From Quillaja saponaria (Eukaryota; Streptophyta; Magnoliopsida; Fabales; Quillajaceae), in the NCBI GenBank assembly GCA_029379385.1, contig CM055613.1, positions 15,456,001-15,520,000 of the forward strand: a stretch of 64,000 bases of DNA, written 5' to 3'. Each line of letters opens with the position of its first letter. Position 1 is the stretch's first letter. Of the stretch, positions 51,496 to 63,314 are shown in pieces. A model generated the notes under the pieces. That model was not told where the DNA came from and did no database searches. It saw only the letters and a list, made by a program, of their open reading frames with translations. The position numbers were made by a program, and so were the translations under genes.

Positions 51496-52117
51496 TTTTG
51501 GGAAATTCCACACCTCTAGTAGTACACACAATGAAAGCAAATACCGAGATTCAAAATCACATCATGCACACATCGAAATTAATGAACAAAGAAAACACAC
51601 AATAAGACATTCAACATACCGTTTTACGTGATTTGACAAAATACCTGCCTACATCCATAGAGAGAAACATTTATTCTTTATATTGAGAGAAATACATCGT
51701 ACAAGTAAAATTCCTTGAGTTTTATACCTAAAACCCAATAACTCTTGTACACCTTTTCTCACCCTAAGAATACCAAGAGAATATGTGTACATATCCTCTT
51801 AACCCAGTATCCATGCACCTACTTGGCATCAAGATAACAACACTTCTATTTCTTTGCCGAGAAGTGTCCCAAGAAAAAAAAACCCCTCACATTTTTCTCT
51901 CCTAGCTCTGCAGCTCTCCCTCTGCTGCTCCCCCTCTGCTGCTCCCCCTATCACTAGATCTCCATTTGCCTCACCCATTTGCTGCCTTTTATAAATACTA
52001 GCCACCGCCAATTGTCAAGTATAGTGGCTAATTTTTCTTCATTTGTTGCCTACTGCACCAAAGTCTCAAAAAAGGATACCCTTTGTCAAATAAGGTGGCT
52101 AAAATAATGAGCCACCA
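51496..52117 (-). repeat. 5' LTR of the copia-type element
   Basis: Paired with 50053-50652. It lies directly beside the primer-binding site at 51479-51494 and ends GAGCCACCA in plus orientation. Confidence 0.82.
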
Positions 52118-53288
52118 ATATTTGAACTTTCCAGATCTTATTAGCACCTCGTTGTAAGGTAACAAGTTGCTCAATAATTTGTGCAATAATGTTCTATATG
52201 CCATCCAAAAGTCGTTTAATTGACACCATTCGAGTCAAGATAGACTTCATGATGTCCTGCATTATCTGTTCATTGACAGTGAGACAATTGATTCTAGCAT
52301 TGCCAACTTAAGCCATCCAATTGGGCAAATACCACTATGATATAAATTTGGCGCGACAAGAATCAAATAAGGATTTAGTTCACAAATAAATCAAACAAGA
52401 AGCAAGAGAATAAATCTTCCAAATTTTATTTTATAATTTTATGATTGAAATTATTGAATTGTTGTCTGCTTTTACCATTAACTCCTTTAAATAGGAGCAT
52501 AATATAGATAAAAAATTTAATGGCTAGACTAATAAGCAATTAACAATTATAATAACATAGGAGATTAAATTTAACAAAAAGACACAAAACTGAAATAATA
52601 AAAACAATCACTTATTGGCCCCAAAATTTGACCAATCCAACCAGATCAAAAGTATGAGCTTTTGAAGTTGAGTTGGGCTCCAATACCATGCCATGATAAT
52701 AATTGATTTCACAATAAATACAGAAAATAGATTCTTCCCTTTCAGGAATGCAAAAATTTATGAACAAGTGAGAAGTACATCTAAAAGTTAATACACATTG
52801 CAATATCTTGGTGCATATGAATGAGATATATAATTATTTAAAATATTATAATAATTACAGGCGATAACAAAAAAATAATAATTTATTTTCTTTCCAAATT
52901 AAATTCTTCAGAAGATGCACTCAACTGGACTTGTGAACATGACCATACAAGTACAACTAACCCTTTATATCTATGCTTAAAAACTAATTATAAGATTAGA
53001 TCGAGAGAAGAAGAGTTTAGATCACGTGACAAAAAAGACTCCACTAGTAATGTCAAATAATGATTTTATTCAAAACTAAACACAAAAAATGAAAGAAATA
53101 GTGATGATTTACTAGAGAGCCATGTGTTGAAGAAGGGATAATATACCGACAATTACATTTAGGGATCAATACTAGTGAGCAAAACCTTTTTTTTGTCTTA
53201 AAGTTTGGTACTGCTTGCTCAAGTGAACTACATGCTGCTTGCCAACTAGATTTTTTTTACTCCAAGAAAAAAAACCATATTTTATTTA
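52118..53288. other. Unassigned, possible retroelement remnants
   Basis: Contains two weak TACCACTATGAT- and GGCTCCAATACCATG-like echoes of an LTR primer-binding region (52331 and 52677), but no LTR pair or coding segment is recognised. Confidence 0.35.
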
Positions 53289-53515
53289 GGCTAATATTTT
53301 TGGCCCTTGTAGTTCGCACTAAATTTCACGTTGGTCCCTATATTTCAAAACACAAAAATGGGCTCTTGTTTTTTCAAAATTAGTTCAACTAAGTCCCTAT
53401 CGTCAGTCCCGTTTAAATTAACTTAATGAGATTTGATGTGGCTTGATGAAATCTCATATGTCTAAGTGGACAACGACCAGTTAAGCGTTTGGGCTTAAGC
53501 CCAAAATGTTAATTT
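53289..53515. repeat. Dispersed repeat, copy 1
   Basis: Carries GGCCCTTGTAGTTCGCACTA, GTCCCTATATTTCAAAACAC and GATGTGGCTTGATGAAATCT. It is matched in inverse orientation by 58555-58800. It is non-coding with no clear terminal repeats, so the class is unknown. Confidence 0.65.
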
Positions 53516-53802
53516 TGTTTTCAATTTGGGAATTTAATTCATTTTCTTTTCCTAAATCAACCCTGCAACGGCAACTTCAGCCATTGTTAGGTTTTCAATG
53601 CTCCAAAGTTTTAGGGTCTTTTTCATTTATTGCTTTAGCCTTTGCTAAATTGTTGTTATTACGATAGTTTTATTTTTTTTCCCCTTTAAACTTCAGCCAT
53701 TGTTAAATTCTAGTTATTAAAGTAGATTTGGTTTTTGTTCCTCATCAATGTATGTTTGTGATTTTCATATTACTTAATAATAGCTGCAACTATCTGATTT
53801 AG

Positions 53803-55785
53803 ATACAACTCAACTCAACTAAGCCTTAAATCCCAAACTAGTTAGGGTCAGCTATATGAATCATTTTTCTCCATTCGCATCGATCCGAGACAATATTTTC
53901 AGTAATCTTTGGAGTAGCCATATCTTTCTCGATGACTTCCCCCCATGTAAGTTTTAGTCTCCTTTTATCACGTCTAACACCTGATACCTGTACCAAATCA
54001 CTTTTCTTAACTACTACGTCTATTGGCTGACATTGGATATGTCCAAACCAACGTAGGCGATTCTCCCTCATTTTCTCTTCAATAGGTGCTACTTCCACCT
54101 TCTTACGGATCTCCTCATTCCTTATTCTATCATTTCTTGTATGTCTGGTCATACATCTTAACATTCTTATTTCGGCTACTCCCATCTTATGCTAGTGTTG
54201 CTTCTTAACTACCAACATTTGAAAACATATAGCAAAGTTGCTCTCACTGTCGTCCTGTAAAATTTTCCTTTCAATCTATTCAGGGTTTTAGGATCACATA
54301 AAACTCCTGAAGCACTTCGCCACTTCACCTACCATGCCTTGATCTTATGGTTTACATCATGCTTAATTGCGCCATCTTTTTTAATAAAGGAACCTAAATA
54401 CTTAAACACATCATTTGTAGGGATTGTCTGACCGTCCAATATTATTTCATTTCGTCCTTCTCTAGTTTCACTGAAATCGCACTCCATATACTCAATTTTT
54501 GTCCGACTCAATCTAAGGCCTTTAGATTCTAACGCGTTCCTCCACATTTCTAGTTTGGAATTTAAACTTTCTCTAGTTTCGTCTACCAACATGATATCAT
54601 CGGCAAACAACATGCATCATGGAGCCATATCTTGAATATTATAGGTAAGTTCATCCATGACTAAAACAAATAGGTAATGGCTTAAGGATGAACCTTGGTG
54701 AACACCTATCGTGATTGGGAACTCTCCTGTCATACCATCTATGGTCCGCACCCTAATCATTACTCCCTCATACATATCTTTAATAACTTCTACGTATTTA
54801 GTTAGGACTTTCATCTTCTTGAATACTCACTACAAGACTTGTCTTGACACTTTATCATATACTTTTTCTAAATCAATAAAGGTCATGTGAATATCATTTT
54901 TCTTTTCTCTACATTTTTCCATTGATCTCCTAAGTAAGAAAATAGCCTTCATATCTTTTTGGTATAAAGTCAAATTGATTCTCAGAAACAAGAGTCTCAT
55001 TCCTAAGCCTACGCTCAATCACTCTCTCCCATAGCTTCATTGTATGACGTATAAGTTTTATTCCTCGATAATTCGTACAACTTTGAATATCTCATTTATT
55101 CTTATAAATAGGGATCAACATACTCTTCCTCTACTCATCGAGCATTTTCTTGGTTACTAAAATCTTGTTAAAAAGATTTGTAAGTCAAGTTACTCCAATA
55201 TCTCCTAGGCATCTCCAAACTTCTATTAGTATATCATATAGGCCTATTACCTTACCATTCTTTATCTTATGAATAGCTTCTTTAACCTGCTATGCTCTAA
55301 TCCAACGAACAAATGGGCAGTTTGTATCATCAAAGACGTTATCAAGGTTCCCAATATCACCTCTTGACTCTCCATTAAATAAAGTATCTAAATAAGTTCA
55401 CAATCTCTCATTAATCTCGTCTTCCTTAACTAAAACCTTATCAGCCTCATCCTTAATGCACTTAATACGATTTAAGTCTTTAGTTCGTCTTTCCTTTTGC
55501 TTGGCAATCCTATAAATATCCTTCTCTCCATCCTTTGTCTCTAACTTTTGGTAAAGTCCTTCACAAGCCTTGCCTTTAGCTTTCCTAACCGCTTTCTTAG
55601 CATCTTTTCTAGCTTGTTTAAAACATTTATAATTATCTTCATTTCTACACTCGTGTAATCTTTTATAACATTCTTTTTTAACTTTAATAGCTTGTTAAAC
55701 TTCTTCATTCCACCACCATGTCTCCTTAGTTGGAGGTCCACGTCCTCTACTTTCTCCTAACACCTCTCTAGCAAGCATGTGAGAT
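53803..55785 (-). mobile_element. 5'-truncated RTE-type LINE, decayed
   Basis: About 2 kb on the minus strand. Reading right to left, RT-flanking segments occur at about 55785-55541 (GESRGRGPPTKETWWWNEEV, then Lys-rich), with a disrupted RT core at 55018-54329. The core includes EKVYDKVSRQVL, GVHQGSSLSHYLFVLVMDEL and the catalytic FADD in MLFADDIMLV. The C-terminal tail lies at 54185-53838 and is clearly related to the LINE at 2550-2982. The 3' end carries CTAACTAGTTTGGGATTTAA and TTGAGTTGAGTTG. Many frameshifts and stops separate the pieces. The endonuclease is missing, and no target duplication was found. Confidence 0.88.
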
Positions 55786-57217
55786 ATGTGATAATGCAGT
55801 AGAGGAATAGAATTTTCCAGTTGGAGACAAAGGTTGATTTGTAGAAGAAGATTGTATGCTTTCAACTTTTTTGGTTGTGTGTGCATAGATTCAATGTATG
55901 CTTCTTAGTTCTAGAGTCAATTGTATTGTGAGTGTAATCTTTGTGTTGTGAGTGTGTTGTATGTCCTGGCAGTGTATTTTGAGTGTGAGTATGAGTGTGA
56001 GGTACATGCTATGAGTGTTAGGTTTATGAGATATGTATTGTTGTGTAAAATAAAGTAGATGAGTGAATGAATTAGATAGGTTGGTGGAAATGAACAATGT
56101 GTCTCAAATTAATTTTCATTGAACCAAATCAAAAATTGTCTTGCACTTCGCATTGAATTTACACTATAAGACCTATCAAAATAATGAAATTTCATGCATA
56201 ACCTAATGTCAAAATAGCATATTGTGACCTGTTTTACACCATTCCTCCTATATCATAAAAAATAATCAATCAATATAGGCTTGCATTTTGTAGTATGCAC
56301 TGACATGGTCTTCAATCTCCTCGCCTCTGACATGCAACTAATTGCATGTATACAAGGTAATTCAATGAGCTCCCGAAACCTGTCAAATGAAAACAATTAA
56401 GTACGGAAGACAGAGTCCATGCAATAACAACAAATATAATAGAACCAAATCATCAATACCTACAGCTACATCACTGTTTGTCCAAGTGCACAGTGAACTT
56501 TCCAAGAAGAAAACTAGTTTTAAATTTGACATTTACAGCCCATTTTGGAGTCCCCCTGCTAGAGAATATAATATTCTTATTCAACCTTCTCTTCACTTTC
56601 GGCATTATATCACATTTGTATATGACTAGCTTCCTTCTAAGTTCACAAAATTTGTTCATTAAATACCCCATAATCCATTAAAAAAAATACTTATTATTGG
56701 TATCTCTCTTGCTTCCAATCAGGAGGGATCTAGGTGGTAGTTAGTGGGGTCAGTTGACCCACTGACTTTAAAAAAATTCTCTCAAGTATAATGTAGTTAT
56801 TTAAAAATTTAAGAAAATAAGAAAAATGCCTCACAAAAATATTGATTTTTCACTTTTACCCCTCTAAAAGATTGTTAAAATATAATTTGTCCCCACAAAT
56901 TTAGATAAAATGAGAAAATTGATGTAATTGTCTCATTGAAATCTCACTAATTCATTAAGTTTATTGTTTACAACGATAAAAATTTCGTTTCTTTTTATGC
57001 TTATCCACATATTATTTGCTTGACTTGTAAGGAAATTCAATCAATAATTTATCATTTACTTATTCAAACACAAGATTGGAAATTGAAATAGAAACAAACC
57101 ATGGATCCAAAAAAGTAAAATAGGGGAAAAAAAAAAAATCTTTCGTTGATTATTTTGGCTTGAATATTTTAACTCAATCTTCTCATTTTGTAAATAATAA
57201 GTGCACATTAAATGTAA
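55786..57217. other. Intergenic, no gene recognised
   Basis: A GTGAGTGTG-rich stretch at 55925-56010 is mildly repetitive. The rest is AT-rich with short frames lacking domains. A patch at about 56730-56770 (AGTTGACCCACTGACTTT) resembles a piece repeated in other orientation near 35889. Confidence 0.4.
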
Positions 57218-57943
57218 CTAGTTTGTGTGTCTCTCACGTTGCGTATAAATCGTGTTTATGTATATATATTTTCAACCAGAATTGACTTATATATTAAAAA
57301 TTAAATTCATAATATAAATTTATAAATATTTTCTTTATTAAAAAGAAATTAGTAATCTATTTAAAATGGTAAATTAATAGTAATAGTACAAAAGAATTAC
57401 AATTAGTATTAAAATGGAAGGGCTAAACAATAAATACAATAGTAATCTATTTAAAATATAATATTTTAATACTATAAAATAATAATTAAAGATTACTGCT
57501 TGTTAATGTAATTAAACAAATAAGTAAATATAATTAAAAATAAAATCCATAATATAAATTTATAATTTTTTTTTATTATTAAGATAAAAGTAGAATTAAT
57601 ATTAAGAATTAAAAAAAATATTATAATAAAATAAAAACTATACTCTTAATATTTCTTTTAATTCATAGTTTTATATATAAATATATATAAATATATAAAT
57701 ATAATTTAGATTCATAAAAGTGAGAAGAATTAGAAAAGGTAAAAAAGAGTTATAATTCTATTAGAAGAATTAGGGAAAAAATAAAATAATAGTCTATTTT
57801 AACACAATATTTTAATACTATAAAATAATAACTAAATGATATTTATATAATAGTAAAACTTATAAAGATATTTAAAGAAATAAAAAACTTTTGTTATTAA
57901 ATCACTTTTATATATAGTATAAATAAATAAATATAAATATAGA
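57218..57943 (-). mobile_element. Helitron-like element, copy 4 (726 bp)
   Basis: On the minus strand the right end starts TCTATATTTATATTTATTTA (57943) and the left end finishes ACACACAAACTAG at 57218 followed by T, giving a CTAG terminus. A short ACGTGAGAGACACAC hairpin-like segment precedes it. The shared internal modules are shortened relative to copy 1. There is no coding content. Confidence 0.6.
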
Positions 57944-58554
57944 TACATATTATGTCCAGCTAAACGATTTTTAATTTGCTGCACCTTCTTGCAACTCAGT
58001 GTGCCTGCACCATGCCTTAGTTGGCTTCTCCATCCACCACTCATACATGACTCCTCATTCACCTTCTTGATGTCTTCCATCAGTTTTTATCACAACTTGG
58101 TAGAGAAATACCTCAACTTCACCTTAGACTCTGAATTCTCTTGCAGAAAATGACCCGAAAATATCCAACTCCATCCAAGGGCTCTGCAAAAAAAAAAAAA
58201 AAAAAAAGACAAGTCAACACACAACACTAGAAAACAATAACTAAACAAGGCCCCACACCACAATATATTATGACAAAATTCTATGGACATTACTAATATA
58301 AACAATGTGGTCCAAAAGAATGTGGATATAAAAAAGCATTAAAGAGATACAAGAAAGGAAACCACTAGCAATGAAAAACTTACAAAATAAACTAACCTGA
58401 CATGATCTTGTGAGAATAACAAAATCCTCCAAAAATGTAGCAAGAATTGAACAGTTGGCAAGAGAGATTGGCTCAGTCCCGATTTGAGAAGAATTTCATT
58501 TAGAAATTTTGAAGGGATACATGATTAAAGAGAGGAGTTGGAAACAACAGCTTT
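57944..58554. other. Intergenic, no gene recognised
   Basis: Contains an 18-20-bp A run at 58187-58206. Minus-strand frames 57832-58080 and 58090-58305 have no recognised domain. Confidence 0.4.
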
Positions 58555-58800
58555 TTGAGCTTAAGGCGATACACTTAACCAGCCTAAACAACCATTTGTC
58601 CATGTAGACTCTACAGGCCACGTGGGATTCCGTCAAGCAACATCAGATCCCTTTAAGTCAATTTAAAAGGTACTGAACAACAGAAACTTAACTAAACCAA
58701 TTTTTTTTAAAATAAAAATACCCAATTACTGCATTTTAAAATATAAGAACTAATATAAAATTTAGTGCAAACTACAAAGACGAAAAGTGCATTTTAATTT
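58555..58800. repeat. Dispersed repeat, copy 2 (inverted)
   Basis: Inverse-complement relative of 53289-53515: CAAGCAACATCAGATCCCTT and AAATTTAGTGCAAACTACAA align with the complement of that copy. The two copies flank the RTE LINE and Helitron-like copy 4. Confidence 0.62.
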
Positions 58801-58960
58801 ACAACTACGAGTACATAATAATTTTACTAAACAAAATTTGTATACTTACCCACAAAAAAGAAAGCTTCATACAAAATAAAGTGTTTATTTACAGAATTAT
58901 ACAAGAGACAAATGTATTAGGCCTAAACAGAATAACAGACAGTAAGTCCATATGAATAAT

Positions 58961-58978
58961 AGCCCACGTTTAAGCCCA
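58961..58978 (+). promoter_or_regulatory. Two site II-like elements upstream of the RRM gene
   Basis: AGCCCA occurs twice (58961-58966 and 58973-58978), the complement of the TGGGCT site II motif. In plants site II motifs mark genes for ribosomal, mitochondrial and cell-growth proteins and bind TCP factors. They sit about 160-180 bp before the telo-box. Confidence 0.5.
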
Positions 58979-59140
58979 AAAACACTATAACATTTCAAAT
59001 AAATGCTGGAAAATGTAATGTCGTTTACAACCATGGATAGCGTCACACGAATGCTTGCAAGTAGATATACCGCAGGAGAACAAATCTCCACATGACTTTT
59101 GCCGTATTAAATAGGATATTTTCCGAGTGGCATTTAGCTT

Positions 59141-59148
59141 AAACCCTA
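59141..59148 (+). promoter_or_regulatory. Telo-box in the RRM gene promoter or leader
   Basis: AAACCCTA, with a second AAACCCTA close by at about 59193-59200. The telo-box is common at the 5' ends of plant translation and RNA-metabolism genes and acts together with site II elements. It lies just upstream of, or at, the start of the inferred 5' UTR. Confidence 0.55.
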
Positions 59149-59149
59149 G

Positions 59150-59212
59150 CCGCTTCTTGTCTCTCTTCAATCTCCAAAATCTCTCGGACCCAAAACCCTA
59201 CTCTTCTCTGAG
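59150..59212 (+). other. 5' UTR exon of the RRM gene
   Basis: CT-rich leader ending CTCTGAG|GTAAAG at 59212. A leader intron runs 59213-60125 and ends GGTAATAG, and the ATG follows at 60148. Leader introns are frequent in this gene type. The left boundary is a guess. Confidence 0.55.
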
Positions 59213-60147
59213 GTAAAGCCCTTACCGATTCCTAAACCCCAAACATTTTATATGTTAGTTTCTGTTTGATTTGCTTCATTTTCCGTTTGAATGGAGCTAA
59301 TTTTCTATTCAGGTTTATATCATTTGAAGTTTTGAGTATTTATTTGTCTTGTGTTTTTCTGTTTTTGAGCTATTGTTTTTCTTCTGGGTTTCTTTATAAT
59401 GGCTTCTTAGCAAAAGGGGTGATTAGTTGATTTCCCTGTTGTTTGTTTTTCTTTGCTTAACGCCGCGAACGATGAGGGCTGAAGTGAAAAGAAACTGGGT
59501 TTTTTTTTTTTGTTTCTTTTCCAGAGATATAAAATTTTTCATGGTATCAGCTGAATGTTTATATAGAAGTATCTTATAGAGAGGACCCGTATGGTTCTGA
59601 TTTTTCTACCCTTGAAAAACCTTGGGAAGAGCTTATCTTTTCTCAACATGGCACATTTTGTTGTAACCAAACAGGAATTTGGTTTCTTTTTCTTTTGTCT
59701 TTCATAAAAGAACTAGGCTAAGAATATGTTATTTATCTTTTCAATTGCTGTCTCGAAGAAATACATGTATTTATGTCCTATTTGATTTTGTCTTTTTAGT
59801 ATTACTGAGTATCGAGTCTTATGATTTCCCCTACGTTTTTCTCTTGTCCTCTTTCCTTTTCAAGATTATGAGCTATAGTTTCTTTTCTAGTACTTCTATG
59901 CTACTTTGTTTTGTGGCTCTGTTTTCTGAATCATGTTGGTTTCTACTAGATTGTTTCTGCTGATGTATTGGCAGAGCCAATTATTAATGAATGCTATTTA
60001 AGTATTTAACATTTAACAATGTTCATTTTTGCTTGTTATGCCATTTCTATGTTTGAGTGTTTGAATAATGAAGTATCTTGTGTTATTTCCATTCAAATGA
60101 TTGAATGATGTTGTGTTGGTAATAGATTCTTTGAAGGCCTAGTGGTG

Positions 60148-61077
60148 ATGGCATTTTGTAGTAAAATTGGGAATCTGTTGAGGCAGAGTGCTGCTCAGAA
60201 TAGACAAGTACCCACGTCTTCTATGCTTAATTCCATTCGCTGCATGTCATCTAGCAAGCTATTTATTGGAGGTATTCACTTATATTGCTATGAAGATAGT
60301 TGTAAATGTTGACCGTGTGCACTCTAGTTGGGCTTTAACTTAAGAAAGTTAAAATGTTTCACCTATTGTTTCTAAGGTCTTTCATATGGAGTTGATGACC
60401 AGTCTCTTCGGGATGCCTTTGCGAGCTATGGTGATGTGGTTGAAGGTTAGTTTAGTCTTTATTGTAGTACTGTATTCTTGACATGCTGGGCAAGCTGATA
60501 CATGAATGTATAAAGTAATATAATTGCTTACCGGTCATCATAATGATAATCTTCAATTACAGAAGCTATCATGTTCTGTTTCCTGTATGAGAATGTAATA
60601 TGAATTTCCAGTGTGTTTGAATCCAATTACATACTTTCTTTGTTTTGGTTTTGTTACATTGGTGTGTATTAGTAGATGTAACCTTGTCTTGTCATTTTAA
60701 GGTTGTTGCCATGATGGTCCTTGATTGATGTAATTGATTTTGATGCACAGCAAGGGTTATTACTGATAGAGACAGTGGAAGGTCCAGGGGATTTGGATTT
60801 GTCAACTTCTCTAGTGAAGAATCTGCAACTTCGGCACTATCTTCAATGGATGGCCAGGTTGGAAATAGACTTTTTTCTAGTAAATTATATGAAACTTCAT
60901 TCCATTTTTGTGTAGAGTGTATAATATGGTTAATTTCAGGATCTAGATGGAAGAAGCATCCGTGTGAGTTATGCAACTGAGAGACCCGCTGGACCTCGAG
61001 GTGGTGGTGGTGGTTATGGTGGTGGTGGCGGTGGTGGTTACCGTAGAGATGGTGGATTCGGTGACACTGGTTATTAA
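60148..61077 (+). CDS. GRP2: Mitochondrial glycine-rich RNA-binding protein, GR-RBP2-like
   Basis: Four coding exons, 60148-60271, 60377-60445, 60751-60857 and 60940-61077, all bounded by GT/AG, give 145 aa. Residues 1-36 are Ser/Arg/Gln-rich with few acidic residues, fitting a mitochondrial presequence. Residues 37 to about 115 form one RRM: RNP2 LFIGGL (38-43) and RNP1 SRGFGFVNF (76-84). The C-terminus from about 117 is Gly-rich with Tyr and Arg ([20 protein letters not shown]). These proteins bind RNA with low specificity. Arabidopsis relatives act in mitochondrial RNA editing or processing and in cold responses. The same roles here are inferred. The start is the first ATG in the exon, and the length is close to the family norm. 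The gene looks intact. Confidence 0.93.
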
Positions 61078-63314
61078 GTTATTGGCAGTCACCTGTACAT
61101 GCAACTTATGTTCATGTTGGACTGTCTAATTGTTTATTAAGGTTGATTAGTTTTGAAGTGGTAAACTTGACAATTTTTCTGATTATATGTTATCTTGCAA
61201 CTAGTTCTGTTATGTCTTGTTCATATCAGCTGTGCAAGCTTGATTTCATGCGTATGTACTTCAAACGTGTCAATAATTTTGAAGTTTATCCGTCATTGGT
61301 GTCAAGATATTGTGTTTCCACAGGGCTTTTTGCAAATTTTTTCTTTTGCCGTGCATGGAGTTTTTAAGTTTTTGGCGTACTCTAAACCCTTCTAGGTTTT
61401 TTTTTTGGGGTGATATGTCAATAGATTACTGTGCAAGGCAAGTTTAAGTTAAGTTTCCCATTGGCGTGGTTAAAAAATGTGTTTATATATTTTTTAAGCC
61501 CTGCATTCTATTTACAACACAAAATTGAACACGTGGTTTTTGACTTGTGAAGATCTCCCAACCCTTGCATTCTGACAAAATAATGTGTGAATGAGATGAA
61601 GTGAAACTCAGAAATCAGAGGAATTATGATACTTCTTGTCTCTGATTCTTTCTTGTTATCATTGTATAAGTTATTGTAATCTCCAATAAAAAGTTTACCA
61701 AGATTTTGATTGGATTCATTGTATGAGTTGTTGTAGGACTGTGAAATGTATTTTTACATATTGAGGGCCAGCTTTGAGAGAAAAGATAGGAAGGCCCTGA
61801 ATCCAGTGTTTTGTTTAGATATTTAGGGCAGTCAGTGTCTGGGCTTAATGAGATTTATGCTCTTGGACTCTTCGTTGCACAACCCATTCATCTTGGCAAT
61901 TGACTCTCCCAGCACATTGTCGGCCTACTCTCTGGGGATTCCATCAATCAAGTATCAAGGAAAGACAAGCATGGAGGCAATAACAAATTTCTCAGTAGGG
62001 TTATTGATAAAGAACAACTTGTAATTCCGAACCCAGCAACTGGGTCGCTACCATACACAAGACAGAAGAATTCTCCAATTGATTTCACCAAGAATCAAGA
62101 GTGAATGATCGATTACAAGGATGGGTTTCTTATACACAGTTAACAAAATTAACTAACAAACAAATACACGTATCACGACATCACCTACTATTTTTGGTTG
62201 GCAATTCTCTTCATTTTTAGAACTTACACATGAAAATGTTTATATATCATGATTTTGTCAAAGTCACTGAACTAGTTAAACTTCAAGATATCATGGTACT
62301 ATCAAAATGGCATAGTTACTACTGACCTAATTGGTGGTGTGACTTGAAGCTGTATATAGCTGGCAAATATATTACATCTCAAGAAGACTCGATCAATTAT
62401 AAGTGTAGCAATTTTTTAACTTCTAAAATGTAAAAGGTGCATCTAAATTTGCAAGTAAACTATTAATTTTAGTACCCAAAATTTTCTGCATTTATAGGAT
62501 TATTGTTTTACTAAACTTCATTTATGGTTGACTTGTAAAAGTCAATGCTGCAGCGAGTCAATTGGAAAAAATAAGCAACGATAGATAGTCAATTTTGTGT
62601 AATATTACTTGTCCAGACCCTTTATTTTATATTAAACAGTAAATTTTTTTATTTTTTTTTATATTGGGAGTGCTTGAACATAACACTGAGAGTGGGAGAA
62701 CAGGTACTAACCGTTTGAGTTAAGTTCTCAGTGGTGTAAATTTAAATTTAATATATTGGTGCAAAGAGTTGTCACTCATCTAGTTGGAAGGGAGGATTCT
62801 CCAAGAGACTAGAGAGTAGGGGATGCATGCCAAAAGTCGAGTATGTGAGGTTCTGCCAAAAGTAGAGAGTAGGGGATGCATGCCAAAAATATATTGGGCA
62901 TGTGCAATTTTACTCTTAGGTCCCTATTTGTAGGGAAATTCATTATACGTTAAGAAATTTAGAGTTTTTCCAAAACAAGTGGCATCCAAGTTTAAAGCAT
63001 TATAAACCACCCCAGTAGTTGTACTGGTAACCTTTGTGTGCGTGCGCGCATGTGCGCGAGCATTGTCTACTTGTGGGAGAATGGTTTAATGGCTATCCTT
63101 GATTTAAGTTATATGGTAATTCTATGTGGGCTCGTTGGAATGAAATTTTTTGATGATATGACATACTATACAGTTGCTTCTTTTACCAGTGATTTTGTCT
63201 TCAAATTCATCAAACTTACTGGTGATAATAAAGATTCATATTGTTTTATTGTTACAGTCATTCTCTCTGTAATCAGGAATTGAAAAAGTTCCTCTTTTCT
63301 TTGTAATGAAACAG
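61078..63314. other. 3' flank of the RRM gene and intergenic
   Basis: The first 200-300 bp are likely the 3' UTR. A moderately GC-rich patch at 61850-62170 reads like low-copy or old element sequence but has no coding frame. 62828-62887 holds a direct repeat of AGAGTAGGGGATGCATGCCA (two copies, about 60 bp apart). Frames such as 61143-61367 and 63038-63283 have no recognised domain. Confidence 0.45.

Larger units (their letters stand above)
50053..52117 (-). mobile_element. Short non-autonomous copia-type LTR retrotransposon
   Basis: Two related direct repeats, 50053-50652 and about 51496-52117, flank an interior of about 840 bp. Next to the right repeat, on the minus strand, is GTGGTATCAGAGCCAA (51479-51494). 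This matches the initiator-Met tRNA primer-binding site of plant copia elements, so the element reads right to left and the right repeat is its 5' LTR. The interior has no protease, integrase or RT; the frame at 50782-51057 (-) is unassigned. The LTRs differ by many substitutions and indels, implying an old insertion. No 5-bp target duplication was found. Confidence 0.82.

Noticed and set aside
60692..60976. Minus-strand frame opposite exons 3 and 4 of the RRM gene
   Set aside because: Antisense shadow. The plus strand gives a perfect RRM with conserved splice sites.
63038..63283. 81-codon plus-strand frame before the orphan exon
   Set aside because: Its start lies in a GTGCGC-rich simple stretch, there is no domain, and it does not connect in frame to the segment at 63315.
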